DNA of 64,000 nt from Shinella granuli (lineage in GTDB: Bacteria > Pseudomonadota > Alphaproteobacteria > Rhizobiales > Rhizobiaceae): contig NZ_SLVX01000005.1 in NCBI RefSeq assembly GCF_004341885.1, positions 248,001-312,000 of the forward strand, in the 5' to 3' direction. The notes beneath the pieces are model-generated. The model was not told the DNA's origin. It was given only the letters and a program-made list of their open reading frames with translations, and ran no database searches. The position numbers and the translations under genes were made by a program. Positions 1 to 6,733 of the stretch are shown in pieces (position 1 is the stretch's first letter; the number at the start of each line of letters is the position of its first letter).

Positions 1-1
1 G

Positions 2-349
2 GCGGGCATCGTCACGGGCTATCACGCGCGCGTCGCGGTGCGGCGCCTGGCACCGGTCGCCAGCGTCATGATGGAGGTGACACTCGCCAACCACCGGCAG
101 GCCGATTTCGACCGCTTCGAGCGTGCGGTGGCGGCAACGCCGGAGATCGTCGCCTGCTGGTCGGTCGGCGGCGGCGTCGATTACATCCTGAAGATCATGG
201 CCCCCGACATCGACGCCTACCAGCGGCTGGTGGACGACCTGCTCGACCGCGAACTCGGCATCGACCGCTACTTCACCTACATTGTCACCAAGACGGTGAA
301 GGAGGAGACCGCGCTGCCGCTGACGACGCTGCTGCCGGCCCCGGACTGA
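2..349 (+). CDS. Lrp/AsnC family transcriptional regulator, C-terminal part (5' end cut by window)
   Basis: The frame is open from base 2 to the stop at 347-349, giving 115 residues without the N-terminal helix-turn-helix. What remains fits the Lrp/AsnC ligand-binding (RAM) domain: a strand-helix-strand with a VTLANHRQADFDRFE segment, then EIVACWSVGGGVDYILKI, the usual 'G-D-Y-D' effector strand region, and a LGIDRYFTYIVTKTVKE ending. Family members sense amino acids and act as octamers or other even oligomers on DNA. It sits 131 bp upstream of the aldehyde dehydrogenase start in the same direction. This suggests, but does not prove, that it controls the dehydrogenase and aminotransferase genes. 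The family call is firm; the ligand is unknown. Confidence 0.85.
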   Translation, partial: AGIVTGYHARVAVRRLAPVASVMMEVTLANHRQADFDRFERAVAATPEIVACWSVGGGVDYILKIMAPDIDAYQRLVDDLLDRELGIDRYFTYIVTKTVKEETALPLTTLLPAPD

Positions 350-362
350 TATCGACGTAGAG

Positions 363-429
363 AGATTGTCTATGGCCGGCGGCCGGTTTGGCCAAAGTCT
401 CTGCGGCCGAGCCCGGCAATAGACAATCT
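363..429. promoter_or_regulatory. Pair of 11-bp inverted repeats, candidate operator for the aldehyde dehydrogenase promoter
   Basis: AGATTGTCTAT at 363-373 is perfectly matched by ATAGACAATCT at 419-429, 56 bp centre to centre. The pair lies between the Lrp-type regulator and the dehydrogenase start at 481. Widely spaced dyads can suit an oligomeric Lrp-type protein that wraps DNA. That the neighbouring regulator binds here is inference. Confidence 0.45.
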
Positions 430-480
430 GTCGCCGCGCCTCTGGCAGACTCACCGTCGACACAGCCAGAGGAGGCCGAC

Positions 481-1977
481 ATGACCGCCCTATTCGCCCG
501 GACCGTTTTTCACGAAGCGCTCGCCCGCCTGAGCGATCCTCACCTGCTGCGCGAACTCTCCTATGTCGGCGGCCGCTGGGTGGCCGGCCACAACGGTGAC
601 AGCTTCGCCGTGACGGACCCCGCCTCCGGCGCGACGCTCGCCTGGGTCGCCGCGCTCGATGCCGGCCAGACGACGGAAGCGGTCTCGGCCGCCGCGCAGG
701 CCTTTCCCGCCTGGCGGGACCTGCTGCCGCAGCAGCGCGCCGCGATCCTGCGCAAATGGCACGGGCTGATCCTCGAAGCGCGCGAGGATCTCGCGCTGCT
801 GATGACGCTGGAACAGGGCAAGCCGCTCGCCGAATCCCGCGGCGAGATCGACTATGCCGCCTCCTTCATCGAGTGGTATGCCGAGGAGGGCAAGCGCCTC
901 AATGCCGAGAGCGTGACGAGCCACCTGCCCGGCGCCGAGATGATCGTGCGCCGCGAGGCGCTCGGCGTCGTCGGCATCGTGACGCCGTGGAACTTCCCCT
1001 CCGCCATGATTACCCGCAAGGCCGCCGCCGCGCTTGCCGCCGGCTGCACCGTGGTCGCCCATCCCTCCAGCGAAACGCCGCTTTCCGCCCTCGCGCTTGC
1101 CGAACTCGGCGAGCGGGCCGGCCTTCCGGCAGGCGTCTTCAACGTCGTGACGGGCGATGCCGCCACCATCGTCGGCTGCATGAACGCCGACGCCCGCGTG
1201 CGCGCCATGAGCTTCACCGGCTCGACGGAGATCGGCAAGCTGATCGCCGGCCAGTGCGCGCCGACCATGAAGCGCCTCGTCATGGAGCTCGGCGGCCATG
1301 CACCGCTGATCGTCTTTGCCGACGCCGATATCGAGAAGGCGGCCGACATCGCCGTCAACGCCAAGTTCGCCACATCGGGGCAGGATTGCCTTGCCGCCAA
1401 CCGCATCTATGTCGAGCGCCCCGTCCTTGCCGCCTTCACCAAGGCCTTCAAATCGCGCATCGCGACGCTGAAGGTCGGCGCCGGGCTGGACGCGGATGTC
1501 GAGATCGGCCCGCTGATGCACGAGCGCGCCATCGCCAAGGCGGAGGAGCAGGTGGCCGACGCCGTCAAACACGGCGCGAAGGTCCTCACCGGCGGCAGGC
1601 GCCACAAGGCCGGCCCGCTGTTCTACGAACCGACGCTTCTGACCGAGGTTTCCGACGATGCGCTGATCATGCGCGAGGAGACCTTCGGCCCCGTCGCCGC
1701 CGTCACGGCCTTCGACAGCGAGGCGGAGGTGATCGCCCGCGCCAACGACACCGAATACGGCCTCGTCGCCTATGTCGTCACCGAAAACGGCGCACGCCAG
1801 ATGCGGCTTGCCCGCGCGCTGGAATACGGCATGGTGGCGGTCAACCGCGTGAAGATCACCGGCGGGCCGATCCCCTTCGGCGGCTGGAAACAATCTGGCC
1901 TCGGCCGCGAGGGCTCGCGCCACGGCATGGAGGCCTTCACGGAACTGAAATATCTCTGCATCGACACGGCTGCTTGA
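481..1977 (+). CDS. gabD: NAD(P)-dependent aldehyde dehydrogenase, succinate-semialdehyde type
   Basis: 498 residues, the usual length for GabD-like enzymes that oxidise succinate semialdehyde or a similar omega-semialdehyde to the acid. The catalytic glutamate is E269 in MELGGHAP and the nucleophile C303 in SGQDCLAANR; the cofactor-binding TPWNFP and FTGSTEIGK motifs and the C-terminal GGWKQSGLGREG are all intact. The start at 481 is chosen because AGAGGAGG lies just upstream; the frame is open further up to 388 but with no ribosome site. The next gene is a class III aminotransferase, so the likely pathway is amine or omega-amino acid to semialdehyde, then to the acid. The exact aldehyde cannot be read from the sequence; gabD is the best family symbol. 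Confidence 0.85.
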   Translation: MTALFARTVFHEALARLSDPHLLRELSYVGGRWVAGHNGDSFAVTDPASGATLAWVAALDAGQTTEAVSAAAQAFPAWRDLLPQQRAAILRKWHGLILEAREDLALLMTLEQGKPLAESRGEIDYAASFIEWYAEEGKRLNAESVTSHLPGAEMIVRREALGVVGIVTPWNFPSAMITRKAAAALAAGCTVVAHPSSETPLSALALAELGERAGLPAGVFNVVTGDAATIVGCMNADARVRAMSFTGSTEIGKLIAGQCAPTMKRLVMELGGHAPLIVFADADIEKAADIAVNAKFATSGQDCLAANRIYVERPVLAAFTKAFKSRIATLKVGAGLDADVEIGPLMHERAIAKAEEQVADAVKHGAKVLTGGRRHKAGPLFYEPTLLTEVSDDALIMREETFGPVAAVTAFDSEAEVIARANDTEYGLVAYVVTENGARQMRLARALEYGMVAVNRVKITGGPIPFGGWKQSGLGREGSRHGMEAFTELKYLCIDTAA

Positions 1978-1989
1978 GCGCGGCATCAA

Positions 1990-2099
1990 CCTCTCCACCG
2001 TCATCCTCGGGCTTGACCCGAGGATCCACAACCCAGGCGGCACGCCTTGAATTCGTGGCATGGATCCTCGGGTCAAGCCCGAGGATGACGGTGGAGAGG
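1990..2099. repeat. Long palindromic intergenic repeat (39-bp perfect arms)
   Basis: Bases 1990-2028 are an exact reverse complement of 2061-2099, separated by 32 bases. Each arm carries inner symmetry around CCTCGGGCTTGACCCGAGG. Elements with this core are common dispersed repeats in Rhizobiales intergenic DNA. In a transcript it would form a very stable hairpin between the dehydrogenase and aminotransferase genes and could act as a transcript stabiliser or partial terminator. Confidence 0.85.
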
Positions 2100-2181
2100 T
2101 AGGCATCGAGGATCACAACGGGAAGAGTGTACGACCGCGATCCAGAATTCTAAAAACAACCGACTTCGAAAGGAAAAGACC

Positions 2182-3555
2182 ATGCTCGACCGACGCAACG
2201 AACTCACCGCCTGGGACCGCGACCACTTCTTCCATCCCTCCACCCATATGGGCATGCACGCCCGCGGCGAGACGCCGACGCGCGTGATCGGCGGCGGCGA
2301 AGGCGTCTACATCACCGACACGAACGGCAAGACGAGCCTCGACGCCTTTGCCGGCCTCTATTGCGTCAATGTCGGCTACGGCCGCACGAAGATCGCCGAC
2401 GCGATTGCAGAGCAGGCGAAGAACCTCGCCTACTACCACGCCTATGTCGGCCACGGCACGGAAGCCTCGATCACGCTTTCCAAGATGATCATCGACCGCG
2501 CGCCCGAGGGCATGAGCCGCGTCTATTTCGGGCTTTCCGGCTCGGATGCCAACGAGACGAACATCAAGCTCGTCTGGTACTACAACAACATCCTCGGCCG
2601 GCCGGAGAAGAAGAAGATCATCTCGCGCTGGCGCGGCTATCACGGCTCCGGCGTCATGACCGGCTCGCTGACCGGCCTTCACCTCTTCCACAATGCCTTC
2701 GACCTGCCGCGCGCGCCGATCCTGCACACGGAGGCCCCCTACTTCTTCCGTCGTCCGGACCGGTCGATGGACGAGGAACAGTTCGCGCAATATTGCGCCG
2801 ACAAGCTGGAGGAGATGATCCTTGCCGAGGGGCCGGACACCGTCGCCGCCTTCATCGGCGAACCGATCCTCGGCACCGGCGGCATCGTGCCGCCGCCGAA
2901 GGGTTACTGGCAGAAGATCCAGGCCGTGCTCGACAAGTACGACATCCTGCTGATCGCCGACGAGGTCGTCACCGGCTTCGGCCGCCTCGGCACGATGTTC
3001 GGCTCCGACCACTACGGCATGAAGCCCGCCCTCATCACCATCGCCAAGGGCCTCACCTCCGCCTATGCGCCTCTGTCAGGCACCATCGTCTCGGACAAGG
3101 TCTGGGAGGCGCTGGTGAAGGGCTCGGATGAACTCGGCCCCATCGGCCACGGCTGGACCTATTCCTCGCACCCGATCTGCGCCGCCGCCGGCGTCGCCAA
3201 TCTGGAACTCATCGACGAGCTCGGCCTCGTGGAAAATGCCGGCTCCACCGGCGCCTATTTCCGCAGCGAACTCGCCAAGGCCGTCGGCGACCACAAGCAT
3301 GTCGGCGAGGTGCGCGGCGACGGCCTGATGGCGGCGGTCGAATTCGTCGAGGACAAGGACGACCGCGCCTTCTTCGATCCGGGCAGGAAGATCGGCCCGC
3401 AGGTCTCCGCCGCCCTTCTGGAACGCGGCGTCATCGGCCGTGCCATGCCGCAGGGCGATATTCTGGGCTTCGCCCCGCCGCTGTGCCTGACGAGGGAAGA
3501 AGCGGATATCGTCGTGAAGGCGACGGCCGATGCGGTGAAGGCGGTTCTCGGCTGA
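2182..3555 (+). CDS. Class III PLP-dependent aminotransferase (omega-amino acid/polyamine type)
   Basis: 457 residues, a typical length for the subgroup that transfers amino groups from beta-alanine, GABA, putrescine or taurine-like amines to pyruvate. The PLP lysine is K289 in TIAKGLTSAYAPLSG; other fold-type I signatures are GLSGSDANETNIKL (PLP phosphate and substrate contacts), RWRGYHGSG and IADEVVTGFGRLG with the PLP-pyridine aspartate. The start is supported by AAAGGAAAAG a few bases upstream. Downstream of an aldehyde dehydrogenase and separated from it by the palindromic repeat, it probably supplies that enzyme with its semialdehyde. The family call is secure; the substrate is not. Confidence 0.88.
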   Translation: MLDRRNELTAWDRDHFFHPSTHMGMHARGETPTRVIGGGEGVYITDTNGKTSLDAFAGLYCVNVGYGRTKIADAIAEQAKNLAYYHAYVGHGTEASITLSKMIIDRAPEGMSRVYFGLSGSDANETNIKLVWYYNNILGRPEKKKIISRWRGYHGSGVMTGSLTGLHLFHNAFDLPRAPILHTEAPYFFRRPDRSMDEEQFAQYCADKLEEMILAEGPDTVAAFIGEPILGTGGIVPPPKGYWQKIQAVLDKYDILLIADEVVTGFGRLGTMFGSDHYGMKPALITIAKGLTSAYAPLSGTIVSDKVWEALVKGSDELGPIGHGWTYSSHPICAAAGVANLELIDELGLVENAGSTGAYFRSELAKAVGDHKHVGEVRGDGLMAAVEFVEDKDDRAFFDPGRKIGPQVSAALLERGVIGRAMPQGDILGFAPPLCLTREEADIVVKATADAVKAVLG

Positions 3556-3589
3556 GCCGGCCGGCAATCCATATCGGCACGAACCCATC

Positions 3590-3620
3590 GAGGGCGGGTG
3601 GCGCAACGCCGCCCGCCCTC
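3590..3620. terminator. GC-rich hairpin between convergent genes
   Basis: GAGGGCGGGTGGCG (3590-3603) pairs with 3607-3620 with one mismatch in 14, around a CAA loop. It lies between the aminotransferase stop (3555) and the 3' end of the monooxygenase gene on the other strand (3632). A bidirectional terminator is likely, although neither strand has a clear T-run after the stem. Confidence 0.6.
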
Positions 3621-3631
3621 GGCGCGCCGGC

Positions 3632-5431
3632 CTACTTCCGGTGATGCACCGGTTGGAGGGCGTAGACCGGCGTCGGGATGCCTTCCATGCGCGCCTTGAG
3701 CTGCAGGGCGAGATATTGCGAATAGTAGCGCGACTGATGCAGGTTGCCGCCATGGAACCACAGCGCCTCCTGCTGCGTCGGCTTCCACATGTTGCGCTGC
3801 TCACCCTCCCAGGGACCCGGATCCTTCGGCGTATCCGAACCGAGACCCCAGACCTTGCCGACCTTGTCGGCGGTCTCCTGGTCGATGAGATCGGCGACCC
3901 AGCCGTTCATCGAACCGTAGCCCGTCGCATAGACGATGACGTCGGCAGGGATTTCCTTGCCATCGGAAAGCCTGATGGCGTTTTCCGTGATCTCCTCCAC
4001 CTGACCCGCGGCAAGCTTCACCTTGCCGTCGATGATCAGTTGCGAGGCGCCGATGTCGATATAGTAGCCGGAGCCGCGGCGCAGGTACTTCATGAAGAGG
4101 CCCGAGCCGTCCGCGCCCCAGTCGAGCTGGAACCCAGCCTTTTCCAGCGCCGCGTAGAAATCGGCGTCGCGCTCGCGCATCTTGTCGTAGAGCGGGATCT
4201 GGAACTCGTGCATGATCCGGTAGGGCAGCGAGGCGAAGATGAGATCGGCTTTCGCCGTCGTCACGCCGTTCGCCAGCGCCTGCTCCGAATAGAGCGAACC
4301 GAGGCCGATATCCATCAGCGTGTCGGAGCGCACGATATGGGTCGTCGAGCGCTGGATCATGGTGACGTCGACGCCGGCCTCGTAGAGCGCGGCGCAGATG
4401 TCATGCGCCGAATTGTTCGAGCCGATGACCACGACCTTCCTGCCCTTGTAACCGTCCGGACCGGGATGCTGCGAGGAATGGTGCTGCTCGCCCTTGAACC
4501 GCTCGCGACCCTTGAAATCCGGGATGTTCGCCTTGCCGGACATGCCGGTCGCAAAGACCAGTTGCTTCGGCCGCAGCACCACCTCCTCGCCGTCGCGGTC
4601 GACGACGACGGTCCATTCCCTGGCGGCCTCGTCCCATTTGGCGGATTTGGCGGCGGAGCGCGTCCAGTAGTTCAGCTCCATGACCTTGGTGTAGAATTCC
4701 AGCCAGTCGCCGATCTTGTCCTTCGGCGCGAAGACCGGCCAGTTCTTCGGGAAATCGATATAGGGCAGGTGGTCGTACCAGACGGGATCGTGCAGGCAGA
4801 GCGACTTGTAGCGCTTGCGCCAGCTATCGCCGGGCCGGTCGTTCTTTTCCAGGATGATCGTCGGCACGCCGAGCTGGCGCAGCCGCGCGCCGAGCGCGAT
4901 GCCGCCCTGCCCGCCGCCGATGATGACGGTATAGGGCTGCTTCTCATAGCCGAGCGTGCGTTCCTCCTCCTCGCGCTCCTCCTTCCAGGTCTTGGCGCCG
5001 ACATTCTGGCCATGCCTGGCGCCGAGCGGGCGGGTGAAGCCGGATTTCTCCTCGTGGCCCTTCAGTTCGGACAGCACCGTCAGCAGCGTCCAGATAAGGC
5101 CGTTCTTGAAGCGCACGAGGCCATAACCGCGCCCGACCTCCGTCTCGAACGAGATCCAGCTTTCCAGAACGCCATCCGCCTCCGTCGCCTCCTCGCCGTC
5201 GGCGACGCGCCAGTTGGAAGGCCTGGCGGTGGAAAGCTGGGATTGCAGCATGTCGCGCACCTGATCGCGCCCCTCGACGGTCTTGAGGTTCCAGGTGAAG
5301 GCGACGAGGTCGCGCCAGTAGCATTCCTCGGCGAAGAGGGCGACGGCATCGTCGATCCGGCCGGCTTCAAGGGCCGCGCCGAACGTATCGAGAAGCGTCT
5401 GGACGCGGGTGGTGGGGGTTTTGTCGAGCAT
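3632..5431 (-). CDS. Flavin-containing monooxygenase with N-terminal NTF2/SnoaL-like domain (type II FMO-like)
   Basis: 599 residues. Residues 1-140 resemble an NTF2/SnoaL-like fold; a Rossmann FAD site follows with VIIGGGQGG at about 169-177, and a second dinucleotide site VVVIGSNNSAHD at 333-344. Between them, F312-x-G-x-x-x-H318 with a second histidine at H322 matches the FMO/Baeyer-Villiger fingerprint, with His where class A enzymes have Tyr, Phe or Trp. An N-terminal extension plus this variant fingerprint is what is described for type II FMOs, some of which do Baeyer-Villiger oxidation of ketones with NADH or NADPH. The gene is 66 bp downstream of the alcohol dehydrogenase on the same strand and probably shares its sigma-54 promoter. 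Substrate unknown; heteroatom oxygenation is the alternative. Confidence 0.8.
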   Translation of the reverse strand: MLDKTPTTRVQTLLDTFGAALEAGRIDDAVALFAEECYWRDLVAFTWNLKTVEGRDQVRDMLQSQLSTARPSNWRVADGEEATEADGVLESWISFETEVGRGYGLVRFKNGLIWTLLTVLSELKGHEEKSGFTRPLGARHGQNVGAKTWKEEREEEERTLGYEKQPYTVIIGGGQGGIALGARLRQLGVPTIILEKNDRPGDSWRKRYKSLCLHDPVWYDHLPYIDFPKNWPVFAPKDKIGDWLEFYTKVMELNYWTRSAAKSAKWDEAAREWTVVVDRDGEEVVLRPKQLVFATGMSGKANIPDFKGRERFKGEQHHSSQHPGPDGYKGRKVVVIGSNNSAHDICAALYEAGVDVTMIQRSTTHIVRSDTLMDIGLGSLYSEQALANGVTTAKADLIFASLPYRIMHEFQIPLYDKMRERDADFYAALEKAGFQLDWGADGSGLFMKYLRRGSGYYIDIGASQLIIDGKVKLAAGQVEEITENAIRLSDGKEIPADVIVYATGYGSMNGWVADLIDQETADKVGKVWGLGSDTPKDPGPWEGEQRNMWKPTQQEALWFHGGNLHQSRYYSQYLALQLKARMEGIPTPVYALQPVHHRK

Positions 5432-5497
5432 ATGTTTCTCCTCCTGCTCAGGTGAAAGACGGGACGGCTCCTCAACCGACCCGCAAGACGGACCGGC

Positions 5498-6571
5498 CTA
5501 ACGGGAAAGGTCGATCAGGATTTTCAGGTGCTTGCCGGCCGGGTCGAGCAACTGGTCGAACCCTTCCGAAACGGCCTCGCCGAGCGAGACATATTTCGTG
5601 ACGATGCGGCTTGCCGGGATCTGGCCGCTGGCGACCAGCCGGGCGACGCGCGGCCAGTAGTGTGTCGGATAGGCCCAGGAGCCGCGGATATCGATGTCCT
5701 TGAAGGTGACGTCGAACCAGTTCAGCGGGTTCTCGCCGGGGTGAAGCCCGGTCTGCACGACGACGCCCTGCTTGCGCACCGCATCGGCGCAGTTCTTCAG
5801 CGCATGCTCGTTGCCGACGCATTCGATGGCGACATCGCAGCCGACGCCGCCCTCCGTCTCGGCGCGGATGACGTCGCCCACCTTTTCCGTCTTCGGATTG
5901 ATGGTGCGCACCGTGCCCAGCGCCTCGCGCGCCAGCGCCAGCCGCGTATCGTTGAGATCGGAGAGGAAGAGCTGCGAGGCGCCCGCGGCGCGCGCCGCCA
6001 TGGCGACGAGGATGCCGATCGGCCCGGCGCCGGTGACGAGCACGCTGTTGCCGGCCGTCACGCCGCCGCGATCGCAGGCATAGACGGCGACCGCCGTCGG
6101 TTCGATGAGCGCGGCCTCCTCATCGCTCAGGGCGTCCGGAATGGGCTGGACATTGTAGTCGTTGAGAAGGGCGGCCTCGGCCATGCCGCCGGAATGCCAG
6201 GACAAGCCGGCAAGCGCGAGGTTGCCGCTGAGATGAAAGAGGCCGCGATCGGCATAGTAGTCGCCCTGGCGGGGCATGATGAGCGGCTGGATCGACACCC
6301 GGTCTCCGGGCTTCACATGCGCGACGCCCGCGCCGACCGCCTTGACGACGCCGCCGAATTCATGGCCGAGGATCTGCGGCCCGTGCGCGCCGGTGAAGGG
6401 ATGCGGCTCCTTCGGCACGAAGATCGGGCCATAGGCATATTCATGCAGGTCCGTGCCGCAGATGCCGCAGAAGCGGTTCTCGACCAGCACCTCGCCCGGG
6501 CCGGGCGACGGCGGGGCATCGACCCCCTCGATGCGCAGATCCTTGGCGGCGTGAAAGCGCAGAGCTTTCAT
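5498..6571 (-). CDS. Zinc-family medium-chain alcohol dehydrogenase, 2,3-butanediol dehydrogenase-like
   Basis: 357 residues of the GroES-like plus Rossmann MDR fold. C38 in CGICGTDLHEY and H70-E71 in ILGHEFGG provide the catalytic zinc site; VTGAGPIGILVA is the NAD(P) motif. The order CGICGTDLHEY...PHPFTGAHGPQILGHEFGG is characteristic of butanediol/acetoin reductases. The loop that usually carries four structural-zinc cysteines (around residues 95-120, QPLIMPRQGDYYADRG) has none, so only the catalytic zinc is expected. The start at 6571 has AGGAGGAAACACA before it and lies just downstream of a near-consensus sigma-54 promoter. Likely role: oxidation of a secondary alcohol or diol to a ketone, feeding the monooxygenase encoded next. 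Confidence 0.82.
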   Translation of the reverse strand: MKALRFHAAKDLRIEGVDAPPSPGPGEVLVENRFCGICGTDLHEYAYGPIFVPKEPHPFTGAHGPQILGHEFGGVVKAVGAGVAHVKPGDRVSIQPLIMPRQGDYYADRGLFHLSGNLALAGLSWHSGGMAEAALLNDYNVQPIPDALSDEEAALIEPTAVAVYACDRGGVTAGNSVLVTGAGPIGILVAMAARAAGASQLFLSDLNDTRLALAREALGTVRTINPKTEKVGDVIRAETEGGVGCDVAIECVGNEHALKNCADAVRKQGVVVQTGLHPGENPLNWFDVTFKDIDIRGSWAYPTHYWPRVARLVASGQIPASRIVTKYVSLGEAVSEGFDQLLDPAGKHLKILIDLSR

Positions 6572-6607
6572 TGTGTTTCCTCCTGTTGTTCTTGCACAGG
6601 AAGGTCA

Positions 6608-6622
6608 GCAAGCGCCGTGCCA
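6608..6622 (-). promoter_or_regulatory. Sigma-54 (-24/-12) promoter of the alcohol dehydrogenase-monooxygenase operon
   Basis: Read on the minus strand the bases are TGGCACGGCGCTTGC, matching the consensus TGGCACG-N4-TTGC at every fixed position with correct spacing. The predicted start of transcription is near 6596, leaving a short leader of about 25 bases with a strong ribosome site. The adjacent gene upstream encodes a sigma-54 activator. Confidence 0.85.
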
Positions 6623-6694
6623 GAATGGCAGGGCGCCTGATTTCAATGCCTTTTCAAATGATTGCGAGGAAGGGGATTTCGCCGCCGGGCGAAA

Positions 6695-6724
6695 TGCAAC
6701 AGGTGGCGTGCAACAGGTGTTGCA
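6695..6724. promoter_or_regulatory. Upstream activator site with repeated TGCAACA half-sites
   Basis: TGCAACAGGTGTTGCA at 6709-6724 is a perfect 7-2-7 palindrome; a further TGCAACAGGTG at 6695-6705 precedes it in direct orientation. The site is about 100-130 bp upstream of the predicted sigma-54 start and 10 bases past the stop codon of the activator gene, the normal place for an enhancer bound by an activator hexamer. Confidence 0.75.
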
Positions 6725-6733
6725 GGCGCCGCG

